A DNA stretch of 64,000 nt from Sycobia sp. Sy_11. Its lineage: Eukaryota > Arthropoda > Insecta > Hymenoptera > Epichrysomallidae. This document shows positions 11,319 to 22,550 of this stretch, piece after piece. The first letter of the stretch is position 1. Each line of letters starts with the position of its first letter. The stretch is from positions 391,001-455,000 of the forward strand of contig JACCIC010000277.1 of assembly GCA_018907035.1 (NCBI GenBank). Direction: 5' to 3'. The notes below the pieces were generated by a model. The model did not search any database, was not told the DNA's origin, and saw only the letters and a program-made list of their open reading frames with translations. The position numbers were made by a program, and so were the translations under genes.

Positions 11319-11323
<5 letters not shown>
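11058..11323 (-). mobile_element. Gypsy-type 5' LTR
   Basis: On the minus strand it starts TGTAGGGACGAGTCC and ends GAATCTCACA (TG...CA), two bases before the primer site. No second LTR copy is visible in the window, so the element is a 5' fragment. Confidence 0.6.

Positions 11324-11361
<38 letters not shown>
11324..11361. repeat. (CA)n(TA)n microsatellite
   Basis: A compound dinucleotide tract beginning exactly at the outer edge of the LTR. Confidence 0.9.
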
Positions 11362-11362
<1 letters not shown>

Positions 11363-12010
11363 CTATAAACTGTCTACGTGTCGCCCATTGAGGAGCCTCA
11401 GTGCCAAATAATTCCTGTACAGGGAACATCTTCCTATCATAAAAAATCGGACCATATGCGGCTCTAATGATGCAGCCTTGCTGCAGGCCTGCCTCGATGC
11501 TGTGCGGACCGAGATGCCTCTTTCCTCCTCGCCGATTGAAGCGGAAGGCACGTTAATGTGTTTTTGAAACACAAGTTTTAAATACATTTCTCCCTTCTTT
11601 GTATAAGAAATATGAAAAAGAGAGACTGCCAAATATTATCAATATTATAGGATGCTGAAGAAATTAATACGTCTGAAATTCTAAATTCGAATAGGATATA
11701 AAGATTCTCGAAATGAAAACTCAAACGACGTAACCAAATAATATTTATTTCCAAGTATACGCCTAGTTTTTCTAGAATATTTATACAATATTCTTAATAT
11801 TATTAATATAATGAAAAATGTATGTTTGGTTTTTAGTCTAAATTCATTCTTTATCTATTATTCTGTATTACTATTATACTTATTATTATCAGTATTTCCG
11901 TGAATATACATTCGTATTATGATTATTATTAATATTATTTGAAAAATCGATGTTTATAATTTAATTTTATACAGCGCTATTTCCTTGTTGTTATTGTTAT
12001 TGTTATTATT
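11362..12010. other. No supported gene
   Basis: From 11380 to about 11560 is GC-balanced unrecognised sequence, possibly part of an older element. From about 11600 it is AT-rich with a run of TTATTG-like repeats before the R1-like insertion. Confidence 0.5.
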
Positions 12011-12024
12011 ATTAATAGCACGCA
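12011..12024. repeat. Left target-site duplication of the R1-like element
   Basis: ATTAATAGCACGCA here matches ATTATTAGCACGCA at 13824-13837 with one mismatch. Confidence 0.75.
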
Positions 12025-13823
12025 GTTCCCCTGAGACACCGTCAAACTATCGACCACTGGGTATGCTAAGCACTACGGGTAAGCTCATAAAAAAGCTGCT
12101 GAAACCACGTCTTCTGGAGGCTGTGATGGCTGCCGGCGATTTAGATGACAGCCAGTACGGCTTCTTAGTGGGACAGGGGGCGGTGGATGCTATCCTTGAA
12201 GTGGACGCGGTCAGGGACACGGAACTGGGTAATCATTACTCTCGACTGTTCTGCCTGCTGGGTACCCTTGACGTTTGGATGGGCTAATGTTCTCAGGGTC
12301 ATGGAGCGGAACCTCCGGATGCCACCATATATACTTCGTATTATGGATAACCATTTCAAGAAATGCTTCCTGATCCACGAGACATCCGATGGTCTAAGGA
12401 GGCAAAAGTTAATCGCAGAGATAGCTCAGGGGTCTATGCTCCGGGCCTACATTTGGAATATTTCATTTGACGGAATATTTCGGGTGCAAATGCCTGAAAT
12501 CGGTTTTCTGATTGGATACACAGATGAATTCGCCGCTATCGTAATTGCTAGAGATTTCGATACGACACAGATGCGACTCAACCAAGTGATGCGTCGCATG
12601 ACTGAATGAATGAAGAACAATGGGCTTGAATTAGCGGAGTCGAAGACAAAGATTGTTCTTCTGACAAAGAAGCGCGCACCTACGGCGCGACAAATACAGG
12701 TGGGAGACGCGACGATGAGTACCAAATCAGCCGTTCGTTACCTAGGGGTAAGGCTTGATTCCAAGTTAACCTTCTCGGAACAAATCAAACATGTATCGGA
12801 TATGGCTGCTCGAGCGACAATGCAACATTGGAGGACCTAAACCTAGCAAGCGGCGTTCCCTTATGAGGGTAGCCGAATCCATTATGCTTTACAGAGCGGA
12901 GGTATAGACCGATACACTGAAGGCTGAAATGTACAGAAAAAGAATGGTGTCAGTGAAGGGTAGAGGGGCATTGCGCATCGGGAGTTCCTAGCGGACGATC
13001 TCTGGGTTGGCAGTGCTGGGTATCACATGTGTTATACACATTGACCTTCAAGCAGAAGAAGAAAAGAGTATATATAATTCGAAAAATATTCTCGGTAGAA
13101 CAGAGGCGACTAAGCGAGCCAGAGCGATCACGATGGTCAAATGGCAGAAGCGCTGGAAGGAAGACCCGAGAGCACGATGGACGGCCAGACTGATGCATGA
13201 CATTGAAACATGATTCTATTGACTGCATGGGGAAGTGAGCTATCATCTCACGCAGCTCCTGTCTTTGCACGGACGGTTTCGGGGCTATCTCCACAAAATA
13301 TTGTTTTATTAAGTTTTTTTATTATTTGATATATTTAAGTTTTATGTCCACTGCTGCGCCCCTCGGAACGATGCGTTTCGTCCTGAAGCGTTCCGTCCAG
13401 ACTGGGAGCGCCTCGAGAGAGAGGTGGGTCTCATTGGGCCGGACAATATAATAAGTCTGATCCTCGGTCGTCTGGGGAGGTGGTCGAGGGTAGCTTACTA
13501 TTGCAGGGACGTCCTCGAACATAAACGCAGGCTTGAGGAGGAAAGGACCCCTTGAGAGCTAACGCGGTGGCGCAGTCAAGAAATAATGTCCATGTGGGCT
13601 GTTCCATTTTTACACTCCACCGGAGAGGAGGTCCCCCCAGTGTACGTCCACCGACTCCGACCTGTAGCTCTTCTCAGAGCTGCGCGAAGCACTCGAGAGG
13701 AATGCACCAAGGGAGTATTTTTTAGTGGATATGCTTATACCTTAAGTGCAGGAGACACCATCGTACCCGGGGACCAGTGCCTGGTAGCTATCAAAGATTT
13801 TTCTCCTCCTTTATAAAAAAAAA
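12025..13823 (+). pseudogene. 5'-truncated R1-like non-LTR retrotransposon
   Basis: RT begins mid-domain with NYRPLGMLSTTGKLIKKLL and continues with a QYGF motif, a degraded catalytic motif YTDEF (YADD is expected), RYLGVRLDSKLTF, and the typical R1-clade tail (RARWTARLMHD, the YHLTQLLSLHGRFRGYLH segment, then a C-terminal stretch near 13400-13550). Frames change near 12290, 12600 and 12840 and stops interrupt the tail. The 3' region near 13586-13816 has the R1-type GDTIVPGDQCLVA wording and ends in an A-run at 13814-13823. It is flanked by a 14-bp duplication, so it is a genuine truncated insertion. Confidence 0.8.
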
Positions 13824-13837
13824 ATTATTAGCACGCA
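13824..13837. repeat. Right target-site duplication of the R1-like element
   Basis: It follows the A-run directly and pairs with 12011-12024 (13 of 14 identical). Confidence 0.75.
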
Positions 13838-14568
13838 ACTCCGCCACCGTGGATTCATAGCCATCCTATGTTTCGGCGGTGCCGATCTCCAAACCCGAAT
13901 AAAAAGGAGAGAGTACACTCACAACAACTGAACAGCACACTGCTACAGTCACACTTTTCATAACACTGACAAATCAGACAACATAGCACCTGACAATGGG
14001 ACGGATTACCAATGACAAGCCCGTATGTGGTGGTTCCGGTGCAACCACGGTATGGCTAGTACGGAGCGGACGAGCTTGACAGCCTGAAAAATGGAGAAGT
14101 ACTGAAAATGGCAGTACCGCCGCCATTGATGAAGGCTATAGGCGTCATATCTGGCGAGGAGGCCCTATAAATGGGTTCTATGCACCTCGTATATGATGAT
14201 TTGGGCACTACGCAGCTCGAAAACTCTGTAGCGTAGTACCAGCACCGAGAGCGAGATACAGAGCATAGCTAAGCGAGCACGGAGTGAATCAACTCTGCAG
14301 GCCCTGAAATGCATAGGCTGGTATTGCCAGATCGTGCGGGGCGGAGTAGGAGCCTGTTGTGCGTCATCGTCTGGCGAGGAGTTCTATAAACGAACATGTC
14401 CTTGGATATAAGAATGTGGGTGCTACGCTTCCCGAGAAGCCCTTTCATAAGAGCAATCGGATCGCGAGAGGCAGCACGGAGTGGTATTCTCCTACTGGGC
14501 CGGGGCTGCTCGCGCACGGCACTAATTGGTGGCACATTTCACTGCTAACTACACACGCACAAGCATAA
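13838..14568. other. GC-richer unclassified repeat with diverged internal duplication
   Basis: Two related segments begin at about 14131 and 14362. Both read GCGTCAT, then CTGGCGAGGAG, then CTATAAA, then a TGGG(C/T)ACTACGC-like or TGCTACGC-like end. No coding domain is recognised. It could be the 3' end of another retroelement or a SINE-like unit. Confidence 0.4.
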
Positions 14569-15540
14569 CTCAATTCAAATACATGGCACATTTTCCACGC
14601 ACGCCTCTACCCCATAATTTTCTGCGGGGAAAATTTCGCCGCCCTTTAAGCAAAAGTTTGCTTGTCGCTATTCTGCTAAAAAGCAAGTAAAAATTACGGA
14701 GTAAATTCTTCTTCTCCGTATAGCCTAAACCATGATACATACACTCGATTACAGGGCAGAAAACGCTAGCTGGGCAAACGAGAAAAAGTCGCTTGGCATT
14801 ACAGCCTCCATTGAAAATAAGCGCGGCGATCTAAGGAGTTGTTTGGAGATCGAGAACTCATGTCACTGATACCCTGAGAGGATATCGAAGTTATCGCCTC
14901 TCCGTGTACAAACAGCGCGGAATAGAGTCGCTTCGAAAGTGGCCTTACGAAAGGGCGTTTTCGCCGTGTTACGTCGCGCTCATCGATTAGTTTCGCGATC
15001 TGCCACGCGTTTCCGCAGCTTCAAGCTCGTAAAATGTAGGTCGAAAATAAAGGGGTAATTCCTCGGGAATCATCGACATTTAATCGTCGATGGAATTTCC
15101 GGTGTGACACCAAAATTAAGTTTAGACGCCACAATGGTATAAACTCGGCTTGTTTAGAGCGAGCAATTGTAATTTACAGGCTAATGAGGGAGAAAAGCCA
15201 AACTTTTAATGCCCTTGCTACATCTGTCTAGAATATTGTAAGTATATAACTATTATATGTAACATGATGAAATCACATTTTGAATATGAAGCTCGACTAT
15301 AAAATTTTCTTTTATAATTTTAAATCATAAAAAAAATAAATTTTGAAAATGTTTGTATCTCATAAGATCTGATAAAAATCAAATATAATTGCGACAAATA
15401 ATTATAAGTTACATAAAAACTTATTTGTCCTTTAAAAACCGTTAAAAACAAAAATTAAATACATATTTTTTATTTTTAAATATTCAAACTAGATAAATCA
15501 AATTTTATAAAACTCTTCGCTTGGAAAAAATGTCCACTTT
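14569..15540. other. Apparently unique sequence, no supported gene
   Basis: 14600-15240 has balanced base composition and no recognisable repeat text. Stops are frequent in all frames. 15240-15540 is AT-rich. I see no splice-bounded exon. Confidence 0.5.
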
Positions 15541-15587
15541 AGAAATAATGGATTAGGAAATAACGGTTTTGAGACTCGCGGGCTCCA
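15541..15587. repeat. Right member of the inverted-terminus pair
   Basis: Reverse-complemented it reads GGAGCCCGCGAGTCTCAAAA, then CCGTTATTTCCTAATCC, matching the segment at 8458-8500 with gaps. Confidence 0.5.
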
Positions 15588-15981
15588 ATTATATATATGC
15601 ACTGATCTACTCTTATATAATCATCAAAGGGAAAAAATCCAAATTGAAGAGAGTGTATTGGATTATTTAAGCCTCGTCTAAATAATGTGTCAAAAACCAC
15701 TTGAGAAACAAACAACCATAAACTCTTTTCGGATTGTAAAGTGAGTCCGGAGGATTCAGAAATTAAAATAGCATTTTAATTTAACATATGAATGCTACAT
15801 TTCTCTTTCTAAATAAGAAAAAGAAACTTTATACAAAAATTATATAATGTATTGATTATAGAATATATCGAATTATAATGTAATTTAAAAATTAAAAAGA
15901 CAGTAAGATGTTGGCTTGAAATTTTTATTAAAGCTTTAGTAGAAATCTGATTCCACAATTTATTAAGTAATTATTATGCTC

Positions 15982-16027
<46 letters not shown>

Positions 16028-16303
16028 AAAGGAGTTATTTCAAAGAATATTGATATTATACTCTATATGGACAATTAAGTAATTCTTATGATTGATAGTA
16101 GAAAAAGGAGTAATTGTAAAATTATTAAACAAATAAATTTTATTTTATAAAAAAAGAAAAAAAAGAAATTATTGAAATACTCAAATATAGTTGTATATAA
16201 ATTAAAATTGATGGATTGAGAAGTTGTAAGCACATTCCATATAACAAAATAAATTATATCTATTTTAATTCAGATGATATTTACTGGATATTTATTCTAA
16301 TCT

Positions 16304-16306
<3 letters not shown>

Positions 16307-16377
<71 letters not shown>
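16307..16377. repeat. (AT)n microsatellite
   Basis: An uninterrupted AT tract inside the degenerate Copia element. A shorter one lies near 15984-16013, followed by (TAA)n. Confidence 0.95.
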
Positions 16378-16379
<2 letters not shown>

Positions 16380-16791
16380 AATTAACTTGAGTACAGCATT
16401 AGAGATTTTAAGAATATATTCAAATAAAATTAATACTACATAATTGACATATTTACAAAGAGTTTTAAAGTTATTAAGAATATTAAGAAAATGGACTTAT
16501 AGAACAGTCAAGTATGATCAATCTATAAATAATTGTTGATTGCCATTGATATTTGTATGAAAATACTGATAGAGCAGGTACTTAAAGCTACTTATTGAAA
16601 TCTTTTGGGCGATACATGTTTTCTTCACATACAAAAAAATGCATCGGTAGTACTTTGACAGTAACTGAATATATATGAATTAATATAGATTTATTCGAAT
16701 CCGTCAAAGAGTTATTATGGTAAAACTAATTGAAGAACATATAAATATCTTAAAGCAAATCATTATTTGTGAAAAACATAATGGTTCTAAT

Positions 16792-16867
16792 CGTAGACCT
16801 CCGTTGCTGATTAGCAACGGTATTTGGAGGCATAAATAGAGTGACGTCAAATAACATAAAAAAAAAA
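16792..16867. mobile_element. 76-bp A-tailed mini-retroposon with hairpin
   Basis: A 14-bp direct repeat, ATAATGGTTCTAAT, flanks it at 16778-16791 and 16868-16881. The insert begins CGTAGACCTCC, contains a perfect 8-bp hairpin (CCGTTGCT-GATT-AGCAACGG, 16801-16820) and ends in a run of A. Target duplication plus A-tail indicates LINE-mediated retroposition of a very short RNA or of a LINE/SINE 3' end. Confidence 0.7.
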
Positions 16868-17800
16868 ATAATGGTTCTAATAATATAGCGAATCAAAATA
16901 ACAGGAATGATCATTTAATGTAGTAAAACGATTAATCATAAGCAATTAATGAAAATATATATTAACTGTAATTTCTCTGTAGAGAAAGTAAAGAAAAATG
17001 TAATAATCTTGAAGTATATTTTGATAGGTGAGCGGATTGCTGATATATGAACGAATCCGTTACCACATATGAATTTTCGAAGACTGAAAAAAGAAACATC
17101 TGACCTGCAGAAATGCACAAAAATATGTGTCGATAAATTAATACTAATTTATTTGTTTTACTAATCTTGGAAATGGTCTGCACAGGTTTTTCTAGGTTTC
17201 CTTGTTTCATGCAATGAATGTTGGACCATGTGTAGTTCCCAGGGCACGCGAGGAAGGAATATCGATATTAGAAGGAAGTTAGTTTGATAACTATATAGAA
17301 TCACGATGAATATATTTCTTAATTTAATTGTGTTGTATAAAACTGTTAACCCAAGAATTTTTGAGGGGGTATATTGGATTATTTAAGCCTTGTTTAAATA
17401 ATGTATCAGAAACCACTTGAGAAACAAACAGCCATAAACTCATGTAGGTTTGTAAATTGAGTCGAGTCGATTCGATTATGGCCTGAGTCGTAATCAAATA
17501 TACTCTTTGTAATAATATGCGTCGTAGATGTTTTCTTATTTGACAGCGTTTCGACTCTTTTTCATACGTGTATGTAGAGAAGATTTATGTCTTGATTGTT
17601 TAGATAGCCGGAGTTTTAGATTGGTTTTCTATAGTGTATACATATTGGTTTAATGCAGGGTTTCAGACCTCTTGATTTTGAAACAGGGTACTTAGACATT
17701 TGACGCTCGTCCTCGTGAACAGACGTTTCTTCCTTGTGTTAAATTCATTTTATAAAGTATTTCTTGAGTCAGATATTTTACTTCCTAATATTCCACATCA

Positions 17801-18983
17801 CAATATATATAAATTCAATAGAGTGACAGAAAAACATCGGTCAGATCAGAGGAAGTTAAGATAGCTTGTTAAATGAAAGAATAAACGTTAAAGTAGGATT
17901 ATTGATAGAAAACAGAAAAGAAAGTAGCAGAAAGAAATAAGAAGCGGTGCAATATTGTAGGAGAGGAGGGCGCATATCATACGGTATGATATGCGCGAAC
18001 ATCGTTGGGCTAGATTGGCAAAGCTGCTTTGGAATTATTACTTCCACGATGTGTGTATCAGTTCATATCGTACGCCCCCCCTCCTTCGCCCCGAGACCGC
18101 GCGCCACATAATATTTATTTTTGATGCAACTAGGATCTACGCCAATAAAGATCTTCGTACAATTTCCACATCTATACATATATTCATACGTGCACGCGCG
18201 CAGGACATATTAAAAATCGAGAGGATTTTTTCTCAAGTCGATACATTGATATAATATATAAGAATAATTTTTCAATTCGTTCGAGGCTTTTTTTATAAAT
18301 AAAAGTTTCAACGACACTACCCCGCCACGTTCATTAAATACACAAAAATATCCACTATCGCTCGCTCATCGGCTTATCCGAGCACTGCTTCCGCTCCTTT
18401 TTCATTTCATCTATTTGCTCAATACACGTGCATCATATCAACTCCGCAAATTCCGACGCGAAACGTTTTTTTACTCCAGTATGAACTATCGAATATTATG
18501 ATTTTATCGATATTGCTCATATCTCCACTCACTTCCTTTTATCCAATGCATTGGCTTGGCTCTGATTGAAATATTCGATATTATACGTTAAGTAGATTGG
18601 GAGGGAGTATATATCAAAGCGCGTGTGTTTACTATCTCATTACCTGTCTCATTTTTCAAGCATATCTCATGATTTTAGCCCCTTCCAACTGTGAGGAGAT
18701 AGTGAGAGGCGTTGCGAGTGCGCGAACTTCATACGTACGAGAAATAAATATCGGAGATGTTCGCGTATCTGTGTGTGTTAAAACTTCCTTAACATATTTT
18801 ATACAAATGGAATAATACAGTATCAAAGTTAAAATAGAATTAAGCTTGGTATTAAGCATTGGTACTTACATTATCCTTATTAATGTAATTCATTTGGCAT
18901 CATAAATCGTGTTTGAATAATATATTAATTAAATATGTTATTGTTACTTAAATCGATATCTTCCATCATAAGCAGTTAATAGC
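17801..18983. other. No supported gene between the Copia elements
   Basis: It contains the 27-bp palindrome at 17970-17996. 18000-18850 is moderately GC-balanced with scattered short frames and no recognisable domain. Confidence 0.5.
17970..17996. repeat. Perfect 27-bp palindrome
   Basis: Arms GCGCATATCATAC and GTATGATATGCGC are separated by a single G. Confidence 0.9.
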
Positions 18984-19350
18984 TGTTAGATTATTTTAGC
19001 CTTCTATAAATAATAAAGCAAAAATACTTGAAACTAAATATTGGAAAGTATCGTGAAGGGATGTAAACATATGTGTCCACTGGGTCTTATTACGATCTGA
19101 GTCTTTGCTGCCCTGCGCGGCAAATGATTTATGCGTTTATTGTTTAGATAACTGATGTGTTTTTATAGGTTTTAAGTTTCTCATAAAGGCTTGCAGAGTT
19201 TTCAATTTCGATTACTACAGTTAGTCTTGCGTCGTCCTTTCGTTTGAACAAACGTCTTTTCTTTCCTCGTTTGAAATAAAGTTCATGTTAAAAGATTATT
19301 TCGTGTATCTTTATTTTAACATTTCACCTACTATATTTAATAAAAATGCA
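18984..19350 (+). mobile_element. Copia-type 5' LTR
   Basis: It begins TGTTAGATTATTTTAGCC, the same text that recurs at 23468 after a GAGGGGGCG purine tract. The 3' boundary is placed just before the primer site and is approximate. Confidence 0.7.
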
Positions 19351-19353
19351 ATA

Positions 19354-19367
19354 GTTTATCGGCCCAG
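19354..19367 (+). other. Primer binding site resembling the initiator Met tRNA interior
   Basis: GTTTATCGGCCCAG differs by one base from the complement of the initiator tRNA-Met anticodon-stem region, TTATGGGCCCAG. Copia-lineage elements use this internal half-tRNA priming. Confidence 0.6.
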
Positions 19368-21029
19368 ATTTCACGAGTAAACTTTCCGTGATTTTGTGTA
19401 TAGTGTAATCTAGTAATAAAATAAAACTGTGTCAAATACACAACAAAAAAAAAAGTTTTTTCTAGTAAGTAAAAAATGAAATCTTTTAAAACAAAAAGGA
19501 ATATTAAACATTCTAACGGTGAAAAATATAGTGTGTGGAAGTTTAGAATCCGCTCTCTTCTATCTAAACTTGATCTATTGCATTTAATGAGCCAGTCCCT
19601 GCATTAATGGCAGAAGAATTGAAAAAGTCTGAACACATTGCAAAAGGTGTAATAGTGAATATCTTTAAGATTTTTTCTCGGTTTTGTAAAAACCAATGAT
19701 ACGGCAAAAAACAGTTTTGCAGTCTTGATATGGTTTTTCAATATGGCAGAGATAATCATCTTATAAAGAATCGCAGATTCTCTACGAAAAATGAACAGTA
19801 ATATTCAGGAGATAATAAAACTTGACAGTTGCACTTAAAAGAAGTATCCTAAATATTACCAGCAAGGAAGGATTAAACGTGTTCTGGAGGACGTCTTATA
19901 TTGTTCGGAGGTGCCGCAAAATTGACTATCTGTCAGCAAGATGTAGAAAGCACAGATGAGTATTCACTTTAATCCAAATAGGGTTGAAGTTACTAAAAAT
20001 GATAAAATGATTTTTGTCGGTAAGCCTATAAATAATTTGATTCATATAGAATTCATTATTAATAAATTATATAATAAAAAGTCTCTAATGCGATAAACAG
20101 TCATTATGGTTGATGGCATCAAAGACTTGGACATATGGGCAAATCGAAAATTATTGAAATGAAAAATAATAAGATGACCGATGGTATTAAATTAATTAAT
20201 AATATTCTACTAAATGATTATATTTGTGAAGCTCGTATTTTTGGCAAACAAGCAAGAGTACCTTTTCAGAAAAGAAAGCATAAAAATCATATAAAAAAAA
20301 CATTTTTTATTATTCATTCTGACGTTTGCGGACCAATCACTCCTTCGCCATAGATGGTAAAAATTATTTTGTATTGTTTGTAGATGAATTTACGCACTAC
20401 TGCGTTACATATTTAATAGTTAATTCAAGTAAGACGTATTTTCTGTTTTCAAAGACTTTGTAAAAAAAAAAAACAACTCATTTTAATTTAAAAATAGTAA
20501 ATTTATATTGTGATTATGGTGAAAAGTATTTATCGAATGAAATAAAGGACTATTGCAAATGTAATGAAATCAGCTATCATTTAACAGTTCTTCATACTCT
20601 ATTATTTAATGGAGAAAGAATGATTAGAACAATTACTGAAAAAGTACTACCTTGGTAAGTGAGATAAACTGAACAAAGTAATTTGGGGAGAAGCAGTTTT
20701 AACTGCTATGTATTTAATAAATTGAACCCTTACTAATGCTTTAAAACATTATAAAACAGCATATGGTAAAAATCCTCAAGTAAAATATTTAATAGTTTTC
20801 GATAGTACAATATATGTGAATAATAAAATAAGAAAAACAAAAATTAAAATTTGGAAGATAAATCTTGGAAAAATATTTTAGTTGATTACGTTTTAATTTT
20901 AATTTTACTATAAAATATGGGATGTAGAATCAGAAAAATTTATTGTAGCAAGGGATGTGATAGCTGAAGAAATAAATCTTTTGAATTCCAGACCTGTAAT
21001 GAGGCTGATGGAATTATAATAAAAATTCC

Positions 21030-21437
21030 AAGAAAACTGATGAACGTAATGTTCGTAACAAATCAGTAGAGCCTCAGAAATCTGATAATGGAAAATTAGA
21101 AAAATTTCTGGAAGGAATTGTCATAGAAAATTTCAAGAAAACTGATGAACGTGATGTTCGCAACAAATCAGTAAATCCTCAGAAATCTGATAATGGAAAA
21201 TCAAAAAAATTTCTGAAAGGAATTGTCATAGAACATTTCAAGAAAACTGATGAACGTGATGTTCGCAACAAATCAGTAGAGCCTCAGAAATCCGATAATG
21301 GAAAATCAGAAAAATTTCTGGAAGGAATTGTCATAGAAAATTCCAAGAAAACTGATGAACGTGATGTTCGCAAAAAATCAGTAGAGCTTCAGAAATCTGA
21401 TAATGAAAAATCAGAAAAATTTCTGGAACACCAATCT
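21030..21437 (+). repeat. In-frame 105-bp (35-codon) tandem repeat in Copia pol
   Basis: Copies of the motif AGAAAACTGATGAACGT begin at 21031, 21136, 21241 and 21346, exactly 105 bp apart, giving almost four units. The frame is open through the repeats and into the RT segment. Each unit encodes a lysine/glutamate-rich linker (KTDERDVRNKSVEPQKSDNG). Confidence 0.9.
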
Positions 21438-22424
21438 GTGAAAAATAAATCAGATAAACAAGATTTGAAAATAGACAGAAATTCGAATGAAAATTTGATC
21501 AAGTCTTTTAAATCTATAATAGAAATAGATCATTGCAATCAGTCAGAATTTCAAAATGATAAATATAATAGAAAGAAAATAATTACAAATCTAAGAAGAA
21601 GTAATAGAGTCAAATATAAACTAAGAATTTCTTATGAAAAAATAAATCACGTTTTGTGTGCACAATCAATAAATTGTGAAATTCCCAATTTCAATGATAT
21701 TCAAAATAATATCCATAAAGAACAATGGGAAAAAGCAATTAACGATGAATTAAATTCATATTATTTTAATAAAACTTGGATACTAGTATCAAAGCCACAA
21801 AACAAAAATATTATAGATTGCAAATGGGTATTCGCTATTAAAAATAATGAACATGGAAATCCATCTAAATATAAAGTGCGTCTTGTTGCTCGTGGTTTCA
21901 ATCAAAAATATTTAATTGATTATAATGAGACTTTTGCTCCTGTAGCAAGAATTACAAGCTTTAAATTATAGCGTTTGCAAATCAATATAATTTACTTATT
22001 CACCATATGGATGTAAAAACTGCATTTTTAAATGGTTTATTGCAGAAAGAAATTTACATGAAAATTCCTGAAGAAATTAAATTTAAAACAAATCAAGTTT
22101 GTAAATTAAATAAAACTATATATGGATTGAAACAAGCAGTAAGATGTTGGTTTGAAATTTTGATAAAACATTAATAGAAAATGGTTTTAAAAAATTCATT
22201 AGTTGATCGTTGCATATAAATTTTAAATAAAGGAGAAATTTCTAAGAATATATATATTGTACTCTACGTAGATGACTTAGTAATTGTTACAGCCAATATT
22301 CAAACAATGAATAATTTAAAAACTTGTTTAATGAATAAATCCAGAATGACAGATTTAAAAGAAATTAAACTATTTCATGGAATAAAAATTAGAATATGAT
22401 GTAATTACGATGTATATAATAAAA

Positions 22425-22550
22425 TAATGAAATAATCAAATTATGAAATTATGAAATTATGATATTATGAGATAATGAAATATGAAATAATGAAATTATG
22501 AAATTATGAAATAATGAAATAATGAAATTATGAAATAATGATAGAATGTT
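22425..22550. repeat. AT-rich minisatellite (TTATGAAA-like units)
   Basis: Degenerate 8-10 bp units such as AAATTATGA and AAATAATGA are repeated about a dozen times, replacing part of the Copia RT/RNase H spacer. Confidence 0.85.

Larger units (their letters stand above)
15654..17800 (+). mobile_element. Copia-type LTR element, internally deleted
   Basis: A partial 5' LTR (15654 to about 15745) and a 3' LTR (17370 to about 17800) both begin with TATTGGATTATTTAAGCC and share the segment through ACCACTTGAGAAACAAACA. The 3' LTR is preceded by a purine tract, GAGGGGG. The interior of about 1.6 kb retains only scraps of Copia pol, for example the AGTAAGATGTTGGCTTGAAA segment near 15900 that parallels 22139 in the second Copia element, and a GACCATGTGTAGTTCCCAGG segment near 17225 that parallels 23340. 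The (AT)n tract at 16307-16377 lies inside. Confidence 0.7.
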
